Positions 1 through 7,572 of a stretch of DNA of 25,362 nucleotides are shown piece by piece (position 1 is the first letter of the stretch; every line of letters begins with the position of its first letter). The notes beneath the pieces were generated by a model. The model did no database searches and was not told where the DNA came from. It saw nothing but the letters and a program-made list of their open reading frames with translations. Origin of the DNA: a virus; the IMG/VR virus record IMGVR_UViG_3300025694_000031, positions 1 to 25,362 of that record; one strand, given 5' to 3'. Position numbers and translations under genes: made by a program.

Positions 1-75
1 CTTCGTGAACATTTAAAGTTAAAGCCTATTCTTCCTAGTTGTTTAGGGAAGACAATGGTGACTAGTAATGATTGA
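1..75 (+). CDS. 3' end of an unidentified upstream gene (partial)
   Basis: Frame 1 is open from the first base of the window to a TGA at 73-75. It encodes 24 residues that end in KTMVTSND. The stop lies 8 bases inside the next gene, which fits the overlapping gene style seen throughout the window. Too little is visible to name a family, and the rest of the gene lies outside the window. The alternative is that this is a chance open frame, because only 24 codons can be seen. Confidence 0.4.
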   Translation, partial: LREHLKLKPILPSCLGKTMVTSND

Positions 76-787
76 CACTATGATGGTACATAGTGTTAGT
101 TCTAGCACTAAGAATAATGCAGCTAGATTCTCACACAATAGTATACAAGGACACTTCCATAGTAACTTTGAGATTAGCTATGCAGCAGACACTAATCAGA
201 TTAGATGGGCTATGACCGTAGGATGTTTAATGAATCCAGATGGTGTAGCAGCTAGGTATGGGTCAGGTATAATATTAAAAAGACCTATACTAGGATGTGG
301 TGTAGTAGTAAGTAGTAAGGGTAACTATTTAATTATCAGTGACTTACACATACCGTACCACCACCGTGATGCTTTTAGTTTCCTAGAATCTGTGTCTGAG
401 TATTATGATTGTAAAGTAATACTTAATGTAGGAGATATGATTGACCACCATGCGGGTAGCTACCATGAGTCTGAGCCTGATGCTCTTAGTCCAGAGGAAG
501 AGTACTATCAGTCTATGGAGTACTGTAATGAGTTACAAGATATATTTCCTAGCATGATTATAACCGAGGGCAATCACGACAAGATACCACAGAGGAAGCT
601 AAAGACTTGTGGACTACCTGCGTCTATGGTGTATGATTACAATAAACTATATAAGCTAGATGCTAAGTGGAAGTGGGTAGACAAGTATACGTTTAATTCT
701 AATGGAGGACAGCCTGTACTAGTACCTATGGTACTTAATCAGAAAGGGAGATGGAATAAGAAAGTACATGGGAGTAAAGTAGGATGA
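68..787 (+). CDS. Calcineurin-like metallophosphoesterase with rearranged motif order
   Basis: This 239-residue protein carries all the signatures of the calcineurin-like phosphoesterase fold, a two-metal phosphatase/nuclease family. They are D92-L93-H94, G122-D123, G168-N169-H170-D171, a lone His (H8 in MMVHS) and G28-H29-F30-H31. In ordinary family members the DxH, GD and GNHD blocks come first, and the lone His and GHxH come near the C-terminus. Here the GHFH half (residues 1-82, ending GCGVVV) comes first and the DLH/GD/GNHD half (84-208) second. A short tail strand (QPVLVPMVLNQKGRW) closes the protein. No strong ribosome binding site precedes the ATG at 68, and the same frame has a stop at 59-61. 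The stop overlaps the next start as ATGA. The family call is firm; whether the rearranged enzyme is active is unknown. Confidence 0.8.
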   Translation: MIDTMMVHSVSSSTKNNAARFSHNSIQGHFHSNFEISYAADTNQIRWAMTVGCLMNPDGVAARYGSGIILKRPILGCGVVVSSKGNYLIISDLHIPYHHRDAFSFLESVSEYYDCKVILNVGDMIDHHAGSYHESEPDALSPEEEYYQSMEYCNELQDIFPSMIITEGNHDKIPQRKLKTCGLPASMVYDYNKLYKLDAKWKWVDKYTFNSNGGQPVLVPMVLNQKGRWNKKVHGSKVG

Positions 788-942
788 CTCTCACACTAGA
801 TGAAGTTAAGAAGTGCATCTCTAGTCAGTATGATCCAGACTTAATAGTAGAGATACTAGAGATTACCACGGAAGAACTATTGGAAAATTTCCATGATAGA
901 CTAGTGGATAATTTAAATAAATTTGAGATAGAAGGAGATTAA
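784..942 (+). CDS. Small acidic protein between phosphoesterase and RNR
   Basis: A 52-residue ORF starts MTLTLDEVKK, overlaps the phosphoesterase stop as ATGA, and ends six bases before the reductase start. The middle (EILEITTEELLENF) is a predicted acidic helix. It resembles short proteins I recall next to nucleotide-metabolism genes in other marine phages, but no function is known to me. The last codons (GAAGGAGAT, 931-939) also form the Shine-Dalgarno sequence of the reductase gene, so translation of the two is probably coupled. Tight fit on both sides supports it as a real gene. Confidence 0.7.
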   Translation: MTLTLDEVKKCISSQYDPDLIVEILEITTEELLENFHDRLVDNLNKFEIEGD

Positions 943-947
943 TTTTA

Positions 948-2816
948 ATGAAGTTATATGAAGATTATATTCATCAAAGTAAATACGCACGGTACTTAGA
1001 CGAACAACAACGTAGAGAATCGTGGGATGAAACTGTGTCTAGGTACGTAGATTACTGGGTTGATAAGGGGCTTATAGAAGGGGAGGATATAGCAGACATA
1101 GGTACAGCTATAGCTGACAAGAGAGTCATGCCTTCTATGAGAGCTATGATGACTGCGGGTAAAGCATTAGACCGTGATAATGTAGCGGGATATAACTGTT
1201 CATACTTGCCAGTAGACCACCCTCGCGCCTTTGATGAAGCACTATATATACTGTGTTGTGGTACTGGTGTTGGCTTCTCAGTTGAGCGTAAGTTTACTGA
1301 TAAGTTACCTGAAGTAGCTGAAGAGTTCCAAGATACTGATAGCACTATAGTAGTAGCAGATAGTAAACTAGGTTGGGCTAGTTCATACAAAGAGTTAATA
1401 TCATTATTGTATAATGGTAGAGTACCTACATGGGATACTTCCAAAGTTAGAAAGAAAGGAGAGAGGTTAAAGACCTTTGGTGGTAGAGCTAGTGGTGCTG
1501 AACCTCTGATTGACTTGTTCCAATTCACTACTTATATATTTAAAACAGCCGCAGGGCGAAGGCTAACTCCGTTGGAGTGCCACGACTTGATGTGTAAAGT
1601 AGGAGATATAGTTGTAGTAGGTGGTGTTCGTAGGTCAGCGATGATTAGTTTATCAGACCTAGAAGACAGTCAAATGAGAACAGCTAAGTTTGGTAGATGG
1701 TCGGACGCTAACCCACACAGAGCATTGTCTAATAACTCAGTTTGCTATGAGTCTAAACCTACTATGGAGCAGTTCATGGAAGAATGGAAAGCATTATACA
1801 TGTCACACTCAGGTGAGCGTGGTATATTTTCTCGTGCTGCTGCTAAAAAGCTATCACCTAGTCGTAGAGATACTAACTTTGACTTCGGGACGAACCCTTG
1901 TAGTGAGATAGTTCTGCGTCCAAATCAATTCTGCAATTTAACAGAGGTAATTGTTAGACCAGATGATGATCTTGATTCTCTCAAAGAGAAAGTTAGATTA
2001 GCTACTATACTAGGTACGCTACAGGCTACACTAACAGACTTCAGATACCTACGAGGTATATGGAAGAAGAATACAGAAGAGGAACGCTTACTTGGTGTTA
2101 GTATGACCGGAATAAGTGACCACCCTGTGTTAATGAATGAGAAATCTATAGACCTACCTAGATGGTTGGAGGAACTAAAAGATGTTTCCATTAAGACTAA
2201 TAAGATATGGGCAGATAAGTTGGGTATTCCTGAAAGTACCAGTATTACTTGCGTTAAGCCTAGTGGTACTGTTAGTCAGCTTTGTGATACTGCTAGTGGT
2301 ATCCATCCTCGTTACAATAGCTACTACATTAGACGAGTACGACAAGATAACAAAGACCCTCTGACAAAGTACATGGATAAGACTGGTATACCAAATGAAC
2401 CGTGTTCTATGAAACCAGATACTACTACTGTATTTGAGTTTCCAATGAAAGCTCCTAAAGGAGCGTTGACTAGAACAGATAAGTCTGCGATAGAACAGCT
2501 TGAGCATTGGTTAGTGTATCAAAAGTATTGGTGTGAGCATAAGCCAAGCATAACTGTTTATGTACGTGAGGATGAGTGGATGGAGACAGGTGCATGGGTG
2601 TATAGTCACTTTGATTATATGAGTGGAGTTTCATTCTTACCATTCGACAATGGGTCATACAAACAAGCACCGTACACAGACTGTACAGAAGATGAGTACA
2701 ACGATGCGTTAAAAGCAATGCCAAAAGATATACAATGGAGCAGTATGATTGAGATGGAAGACAACACAACTAGCAGTCAGGAGTTAGCCTGTACTGGAGG
2801 AGCATGTGAACTATGA
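948..2816 (+). CDS. nrdJ: Adenosylcobalamin-dependent class II ribonucleotide reductase (monomeric type)
   Basis: This 622-residue enzyme would reduce ribonucleotides to deoxyribonucleotides for phage DNA synthesis, using vitamin B12 as the radical source. It matches the monomeric Lactobacillus-type RTPR family. C84 (GYNCSYLP) and C329 (QFCNL) would form the active-site disulfide pair. N316-P317-C318-S319-E320 contains the thiyl-radical cysteine C318 and glutamate E320. C615 and C620 (ELACTGGACEL) form the C-terminal shuttle pair. It is shorter than the roughly 740-residue bacterial model enzyme, but every key cysteine is present, so it is probably functional. The Shine-Dalgarno GAAGGAGAT lies at 931-939. 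Because class II enzymes need no oxygen or separate radical subunit, one gene suffices; the host must supply cobalamin. Confidence 0.95.
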   Translation: MKLYEDYIHQSKYARYLDEQQRRESWDETVSRYVDYWVDKGLIEGEDIADIGTAIADKRVMPSMRAMMTAGKALDRDNVAGYNCSYLPVDHPRAFDEALYILCCGTGVGFSVERKFTDKLPEVAEEFQDTDSTIVVADSKLGWASSYKELISLLYNGRVPTWDTSKVRKKGERLKTFGGRASGAEPLIDLFQFTTYIFKTAAGRRLTPLECHDLMCKVGDIVVVGGVRRSAMISLSDLEDSQMRTAKFGRWSDANPHRALSNNSVCYESKPTMEQFMEEWKALYMSHSGERGIFSRAAAKKLSPSRRDTNFDFGTNPCSEIVLRPNQFCNLTEVIVRPDDDLDSLKEKVRLATILGTLQATLTDFRYLRGIWKKNTEEERLLGVSMTGISDHPVLMNEKSIDLPRWLEELKDVSIKTNKIWADKLGIPESTSITCVKPSGTVSQLCDTASGIHPRYNSYYIRRVRQDNKDPLTKYMDKTGIPNEPCSMKPDTTTVFEFPMKAPKGALTRTDKSAIEQLEHWLVYQKYWCEHKPSITVYVREDEWMETGAWVYSHFDYMSGVSFLPFDNGSYKQAPYTDCTEDEYNDALKAMPKDIQWSSMIEMEDNTTSSQELACTGGACEL

Positions 2817-3049
2817 GTAAAGATATAAACAGTAACTACTATGATGCAGGTGATATAGAAGTTTTAGATGTCATTAAAGCAAAACTTACACCCCCTCAGT
2901 ATGAGGGGTACTTGCTAGGTAACTCTATTAAGTACAGCCTAAGACTTAACTGGAAAGGTAGTAAGGCTAGAGATGCAGAAAAGTTAAAGAACTACAGTGA
3001 GTGGTATTATCACTGCATAAACCAACCTATTAAAGAGAGAACAGAATAG
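2813..3049 (+). CDS. DUF3310 family protein
   Basis: A 78-residue protein with the typical DUF3310 (SaV-like) pattern: NYYDAGDIEVLDVIKAKLTP, then QYEGYLLGNSIKYSLR and a C-terminal helix containing KARDAEKLKNY. Members are widespread in phages, usually beside nucleotide-metabolism genes, but their biochemical role is not settled. The start overlaps the reductase stop as ATGA, so the two are translationally coupled. That fits a shared role in nucleotide supply. Confidence 0.8.
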   Translation: MSKDINSNYYDAGDIEVLDVIKAKLTPPQYEGYLLGNSIKYSLRLNWKGSKARDAEKLKNYSEWYYHCINQPIKERTE

Positions 3050-3060
3050 GAGATATATAT

Positions 3061-3348
3061 ATGAATGTAGTTGACATAAGTGAAAAAAAAGATAATATAG
3101 AACTATATCGGGCTGTCATAAGAACCTCTTCTAAGGGAGAGTTAGTAACTTACTTTACAGGGTATTTGTTTGATAAAGAAGAAGGGCTACCTGATACCAT
3201 TTTCTTTCTTTATAATGAAAAGATTAGTGAAACACCTCATCTTATGATTAACATGGCTAATATAGAGTTCATCGAGATGGAGCTTATAAAGGATGATGAT
3301 GAAGAAGATGATAACTATACTACAGAACAGGAAAGAAACGATGATTAA
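3061..3348 (+). CDS. Hypothetical protein with very acidic C-terminus
   Basis: This 95-residue protein is not one I recognise. A strong Shine-Dalgarno (AGGAGATATATAT before the ATG) sits in the 11-base gap after DUF3310. Residues 1-75 look globular, with alternating beta-like stretches (ELVTYFTGYLF, TIFFLYNEK, MANIEFIEMELI). The last 20 residues are dominated by Asp, Glu and Asn (DDDEEDD). The end overlaps the next small zinc-ribbon gene by 8 bases. Position in the plus-strand module suggests an early or middle gene. Confidence 0.7.
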   Translation: MNVVDISEKKDNIELYRAVIRTSSKGELVTYFTGYLFDKEEGLPDTIFFLYNEKISETPHLMINMANIEFIEMELIKDDDEEDDNYTTEQERNDD

Positions 3349-3508
3349 AATGAGATGTGGTTTAAAGTGTCCTGAGTGTGGTAGTTGTAACACCGAGTAC
3401 AGAGAAGGACATAGGCAAACTTCAGATACACCTGCTGAACTTTCTGGATGGGAGTGTATTTGTGGTGTTTGTTTTGAAGAGGACAGTGTTAATTATGACG
3501 ACTGGTAA
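3341..3508 (+). CDS. Small zinc-ribbon protein
   Basis: I start this 55-residue protein at the ATG at 3341 rather than at upstream ATGs in the same frame. AGGAAAG lies just before it, and the upstream residues are a low-quality read-through of the neighbouring gene's acidic tail. CPECGSC near the N-terminus and CICGVC near the C-terminus supply two CxxC/CxC knuckles, enough for one structural zinc site. The C-terminus is acidic (FEEDSVNYDDW). Small zinc ribbons of this kind are common in phage metabolic modules and often of unknown function. Confidence 0.7.
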   Translation: MIKMRCGLKCPECGSCNTEYREGHRQTSDTPAELSGWECICGVCFEEDSVNYDDW

Positions 3509-3535
3509 GACTAGTCAAGGAGATAGGTAACTTAA

Positions 3536-3754
3536 ATGAGAGATGATCTATGTGATAATTGTCATAGGAAAGCACCTCTTAAACTAACAGTTGGGTTTCA
3601 GATGCTATGTGTTGTATGTATGCACGACCAGTTTCAATATCCTTTAATGGATGCTTTGGAAGAGAAAGAAGCGAATGATATGAAACAAGAAGCATTGAAG
3701 AAACTAGCAAAAGACTTTAATAAAAAACTAGGGAGAGATAAACCAGATGAATAG
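3536..3754 (+). CDS. Small CxxC zinc-binding protein with helical tail
   Basis: This 72-residue protein has one CxxC pair at residues 6-9 (CDNC) and a second near 25-28 (CVVC), followed by a charged, probably alpha-helical second half (ALEEKEANDMKQEALKKL). The four cysteines and nearby His residues suit one zinc site. A clear Shine-Dalgarno (AAGGAGAT) precedes the start. It overlaps the following 48-residue ORF by 8 bases. The function is unknown. Confidence 0.75.
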   Translation: MRDDLCDNCHRKAPLKLTVGFQMLCVVCMHDQFQYPLMDALEEKEANDMKQEALKKLAKDFNKKLGRDKPDE

Positions 3755-3893
3755 TATACCAGTTATCAAAGAGTGGAAGAGTATAGATGGTGCATTGCGG
3801 GGAGTTATTAGAAACGGTACGTTATTACTTGACAAGAATAGCCAAGTAATATTACGTACCGAAAATGTAAGACTACTTAATTTAACTGAGTAA
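3747..3893 (+). CDS. Small hypothetical protein, last gene of the plus-strand module
   Basis: A 48-residue ORF starts MNSIPVIKEW inside the end of the previous gene and stops at TAA 3891-3893, directly at the convergent hairpin. Its pattern (GVIRNGTLLLDKN, then VILRTENVRLLNL) suggests a small beta-rich fold. GGGAGAG lies about 10 bases upstream of the ATG. I do not recognise a family. It fills an otherwise empty gap between a coding gene and the terminator, and its overlap is typical of this module. Confidence 0.6.
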   Translation: MNSIPVIKEWKSIDGALRGVIRNGTLLLDKNSQVILRTENVRLLNLTE

Positions 3894-3917
3894 TAGTATC
3901 AATGATACTATAGTTTT
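3893..3917. terminator. Hairpin between convergent modules
   Basis: ATAGTATC at 3893-3900 and GATACTAT at 3904-3911 form an 8-bp stem with a 3-base loop, followed on the plus strand by a short TTTT run at 3914-3917. It overlaps the stop codons of both converging genes. The stem is AT-rich, so strength is uncertain, but the position between head-on operons fits a terminator. Confidence 0.5.
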
Positions 3918-5674
3918 AGTAAATTCTTTCTGTCTTTTCCTGTGTTTATAACCGAAGCTCCGGTGAATAACCCTGATTTCATATTTGACGCTTTATACGA
4001 TGGTGTCTTGTTTTGTAGTAAACCACCTACTGCTGCTCTAGGAGCAAGTAATCTAACACCTACTTCAGTTGCAGCAACCATAGGGTGTCCTGCTATTAAT
4101 GAAGCAGCAGCTACTGCCGTATCAAACATAGTTAAATAACCTGTTGCGCCTTTAACATCAGCAGCAGCCTTTGGAAAGGTCTTTGCAAAATCAGTTACTA
4201 GTTTTACACCTCCTGTAAATCCATCACCTTTAATCTTACTTCCTTTTGACGCTCTATCGGATAAAGAAACTAGTGTTGGTAGGCTTATCAAACCTGTTAC
4301 AGGGTGCATAGCTGTTTCCACAACATGTATCTTTGCTAACTGTTTACGAGCATTTTTATATGCTGTCATTAGTTCAGGTTTCCCAACAGCAGCTAAGTGA
4401 CTTTCCATCAAATCTTCTAAAGCAGTAGCTATAGCCATTCTACCTGACGCAGACTTAGTATCTGATGGTTTAGAATTTGGGTTTTTATATACTGCTTTAG
4501 CATCTCGTCTAAGGTTACTTATGTTTCTCATCATTATTTCAGGGTCAAACACTTTTTTACTTAACTGTTCTTTAAATAACCCAATAACTTCTTTGTATGA
4601 TTTGTTTAGTTTAGGGTCATGCTTAAACAAAGATTCTACTTCTTTTAAGTAACCTGTAAGTGTATCTTTAAATGTTTTTGTTGGAGCGATCATATCGGCA
4701 TAGCTTTTACTAGAAACAGATTGTTTACCAGTTATAAAGTCTTTTTTACCAAATGTATTAACTACTACTTTTCCTCCTTTTAGACCTCGACTAACTTCAG
4801 CGTATATAGCGTAATAATTTTGCTTTGCAATATCTAAGTTACCACCTATATTAGGATTTATAGGCTCATTTGGTTTAATTCCAATATCTTTTTTTATAAT
4901 ATCCGTAGCTTTATTCGTGTTAAATTCTGACAATGCTTTGTTTGTTTTTGTCATTCCTGATATTTGAGATTTAACACCCGTTTCGGCAGGGGTTCTTAGT
5001 CCTACTGCCTGTGCTTCTGTTCTAGCATTGTCTATAAGTATGTTTCTGTCTTTGTCTCGGTTTAATGCTTTTTGTTTAGTATCTTTAAGTTTCTGGCTGT
5101 GCATTTTTGCACCTATAAAAACAGGAGCGTGGATAACACCTTCTCTAATTGCGTTAGCAAGCATACCTAAAGGAGAGTCACCTGCCTCGTCTTCACCAAA
5201 ACTACCAAGATAATCCGCAGTAGCGTGAATTCCCTTACCTACTAAATTAATAGGATTCCACATAGTTGTCGCTAGAAAATCCCCTACATCTGTTTTAGTG
5301 TCATAGGTCATGGCTTCTTGTACGTTTTGTTTTACTTGAGCAGGATCTACATCACTTATACCAAGAGCGTCTACACCTACAGCACCTAACCCTGCTAAAT
5401 CTGAAGCAGTTTTAGCTAACATGCCTGATCCCATATTAAGAGCGTAGTCAAGGGGTGCTAATGCGTTACCAACTTGTCCCTTTACAACATCGATAGTTTT
5501 GTCTGACAATGACTTAGGATCTTCTTGTGTCTTTGGTACTCCAAAGTCAGACTCTTTAGCTAATCCTATTCTAATAGCTTCTTGTTTAATCTGAGCATCT
5601 GTGGCATCCGCAGGGACATCCTCCATTATAGCACCGTTAGGAAGTTCAATCTCTATTTTTTTTAATTCATTCAT
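3908..5674 (-). CDS. Probable internal virion / DNA-ejection protein
   Basis: This 588-residue protein is the last gene of the late operon. The N-terminal stretch (residues 5-36, with VPADATDAQIKQEAI) resembles the short N-terminal motif of many phage ejection and tail-tip proteins. Residues about 60-180 contain Gly/Ala-rich, mildly hydrophobic segments. The centre is Lys-rich and helical. A hydrophobic Ala/Val-rich segment lies near residue 520 (AAASLIAGHPMVAATEV). Podoviruses usually end the structural operon with two or three such proteins, which cross the cell envelope ahead of the DNA. The start codon forms TAATG with the upstream stop. No catalytic motif, such as a transglycosylase, was seen. 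Confidence 0.6.
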   Translation of the reverse strand: MNELKKIEIELPNGAIMEDVPADATDAQIKQEAIRIGLAKESDFGVPKTQEDPKSLSDKTIDVVKGQVGNALAPLDYALNMGSGMLAKTASDLAGLGAVGVDALGISDVDPAQVKQNVQEAMTYDTKTDVGDFLATTMWNPINLVGKGIHATADYLGSFGEDEAGDSPLGMLANAIREGVIHAPVFIGAKMHSQKLKDTKQKALNRDKDRNILIDNARTEAQAVGLRTPAETGVKSQISGMTKTNKALSEFNTNKATDIIKKDIGIKPNEPINPNIGGNLDIAKQNYYAIYAEVSRGLKGGKVVVNTFGKKDFITGKQSVSSKSYADMIAPTKTFKDTLTGYLKEVESLFKHDPKLNKSYKEVIGLFKEQLSKKVFDPEIMMRNISNLRRDAKAVYKNPNSKPSDTKSASGRMAIATALEDLMESHLAAVGKPELMTAYKNARKQLAKIHVVETAMHPVTGLISLPTLVSLSDRASKGSKIKGDGFTGGVKLVTDFAKTFPKAAADVKGATGYLTMFDTAVAAASLIAGHPMVAATEVGVRLLAPRAAVGGLLQNKTPSYKASNMKSGLFTGASVINTGKDRKNLLKL

Positions 5675-7572
5675 TATCTATCTGCCCCCCACTTTTTACG
5701 AACACGAGGTGTTCCGCCCTCATCTTCAGGAAGGTTTGATAATGCACGTTTAATATTGTCTTGAATGATTTGTTCTTCTTCTTTAAAACCATCTATTCTG
5801 TTTTGCATTTCCATTTTCATTAACTTTACAACCGCAGAGTAAGATTCATGGTCATACTTGGTAGACAACATCTCGTTTGTTTCTTTTCTTAATGCATCAG
5901 AAACTGGGGTATTACCCATAGAACCTGACATAATCTTAGCAAATTCACTAACAAACGCCATGTTAGCTGCGTAAAACTCTGCCGTATCTGGATCACCTGT
6001 AATATTTTTCTGACCTTTAATAAGCCATTTATCAACAGCAGGTATACCTATTCTATACACTTTTTTAGATAATCCTAATGCTATATCAGCGTTTTTTACA
6101 GCTAGTTTTTCAAATGCCTCTGCCGATCTAAATTGTTTGGCTATTTGTTTACCGGCAGCATTATTGAAAGTTATAATTTGTCTGTTCACCACAGCTTCTG
6201 TGTTTCCAGTTCCTCTTTCAGCAAGTATTTCAGCAGCCCTGTTCGCTACTTGCATCCTAGCTATAGAAGCATTTTCACTTCTTCCAAGACTAGGCATTGC
6301 GCCTGTAGCTAAAAATTGTTCTGCATTTAAATCAATAGCTGCATCAGTTAATCGACCTGTATTATCAATAGGCTCGTAACCCGCTAACTTATTAACCTTA
6401 GATTCAAACAACTCAACCTGATGCTTAAGCTCTTCATTTTCAGGGTCTGCTTTTAACTTAGCTTTAGCTAGGTTTAAAGGAATCATTCCCTTCTCAAGAT
6501 CAGTTAGCATAGCATATTTCATTCTCTCTTCTGCTAATTCATCCTTAGTTGCTAATCTCTCTGCTTTTACTATATCAGCCAGATGTTTCTTTATTGCTTT
6601 GTCCCTAGCTACAGGATCATTCTTGTAAAGATCTGAGGTATACTGGTTTTGTATTGTAACAGGCAATCTAGAGAAAGAAGTGTTATCTATGCTTAAGTGA
6701 AGATCTACTTTTTCTTCAGAAGTTAAATCTTTGTTATTAAGAACTGAAGGTGCTATATATGACGTAAGTGAGCTAGGATCGTTATTGAGCATTTCAACTG
6801 CTTGTTCATCTGTCAACATAATCTCGTTTCCATCACGGTCAAAATAAGGCTTTGGTTTACCTACTTTCGCGGTAGATGGAGCTGTGTATGGCTGAATAGA
6901 ATCGGGGTTCTCATCTGCCACAGCGTTAGCGTCCTCGTTATTTAACATAGTAACTTTACCGTCGACTATATAAGGCTGTAATTTAGATGGCTTATCTCCC
7001 ACTTTTGGAACAGGGACAAACCTATTGGGGGATACTTTATTTATAGCAGAAACATCAGCGTCTGTCATTGTAACGTCTTTTCCTGTCACTGTGTCACGAA
7101 AAGGATTTAAAACAATTTTAGCAGCCGTTGGGTTTCTAGATGCGTAAGCAGAAGCCTTGTCTTTATCTATTGAAGCCATCTGTTTCTCGTAATTAATTCC
7201 TGTATCTAAAGCGGATAGTGCCTCTTGTGTGTATCCCGCAGCAGCTAATTCTGTAGCTGCTGATTTAAAAAAGTCAGGAGTACCAAATTTGTGTTGACTA
7301 GATACTCTGTCTTTAATACTGTTAATATCAGATGCACGTTTAACCTCTGGATTAAGGGTTACAGAATCTCCTAGAAGCCCTGATTTGTCTATACCTGCTC
7401 CTATTAGGTTTCCACCTCTACGCATGTTATAAGACCTATTAGCCCTTACCTGAGAGCGTATATCGTTTATAGGATCATATCCCATACGAGGGTTATCTGC
7501 GTTAGCGTTCTGTCTAGCTTTAGCTTCTTGTAAAGCTATTACGTCATTTTCTGTTTCAAATAAAGTAGCCAT
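5674..7572 (-). CDS. Probable internal virion protein with three tandem repeats
   Basis: A 632-residue protein, mostly charged and helical. Residues about 151-276 hold three related units of roughly 40 residues: KIVLNPFRDTVTGKDVTMTD, QPYIVDGKVTMLNNEDANAV and KPYFDRDGNEIMLTDEQAVEML, the second and third closing with YTAPS or YIAPS. The repeats could bind a virion partner or the envelope. Both ends join neighbours by TAATG overlaps, so the three large proteins from 8519 to 3908 are probably made as a set. Position and size fit an ejection or core protein; no enzyme motif is visible. Confidence 0.6.
   Translation of the reverse strand: MATLFETENDVIALQEAKARQNANADNPRMGYDPINDIRSQVRANRSYNMRRGGNLIGAGIDKSGLLGDSVTLNPEVKRASDINSIKDRVSSQHKFGTPDFFKSAATELAAAGYTQEALSALDTGINYEKQMASIDKDKASAYASRNPTAAKIVLNPFRDTVTGKDVTMTDADVSAINKVSPNRFVPVPKVGDKPSKLQPYIVDGKVTMLNNEDANAVADENPDSIQPYTAPSTAKVGKPKPYFDRDGNEIMLTDEQAVEMLNNDPSSLTSYIAPSVLNNKDLTSEEKVDLHLSIDNTSFSRLPVTIQNQYTSDLYKNDPVARDKAIKKHLADIVKAERLATKDELAEERMKYAMLTDLEKGMIPLNLAKAKLKADPENEELKHQVELFESKVNKLAGYEPIDNTGRLTDAAIDLNAEQFLATGAMPSLGRSENASIARMQVANRAAEILAERGTGNTEAVVNRQIITFNNAAGKQIAKQFRSAEAFEKLAVKNADIALGLSKKVYRIGIPAVDKWLIKGQKNITGDPDTAEFYAANMAFVSEFAKIMSGSMGNTPVSDALRKETNEMLSTKYDHESYSAVVKLMKMEMQNRIDGFKEEEQIIQDNIKRALSNLPEDEGGTPRVRKKWGADR

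Noticed and set aside
766-775. VHG near the phosphoesterase C-terminus as the missing metal-binding His
   Set aside because: It lies beyond the conserved final strand; H8 in MMVHS followed by GHFH matches the family motif much better.
1052-1528. Long open frame on the minus strand
   Set aside because: It lies wholly inside the reductase gene, has no recognisable domain and no ribosome binding site; it is a shadow of the real gene.
3829-3857. TTGACA on the plus strand as a promoter
   Set aside because: No -10 element at 16-18 bases, and it lies inside a small coding sequence directly before a terminator.
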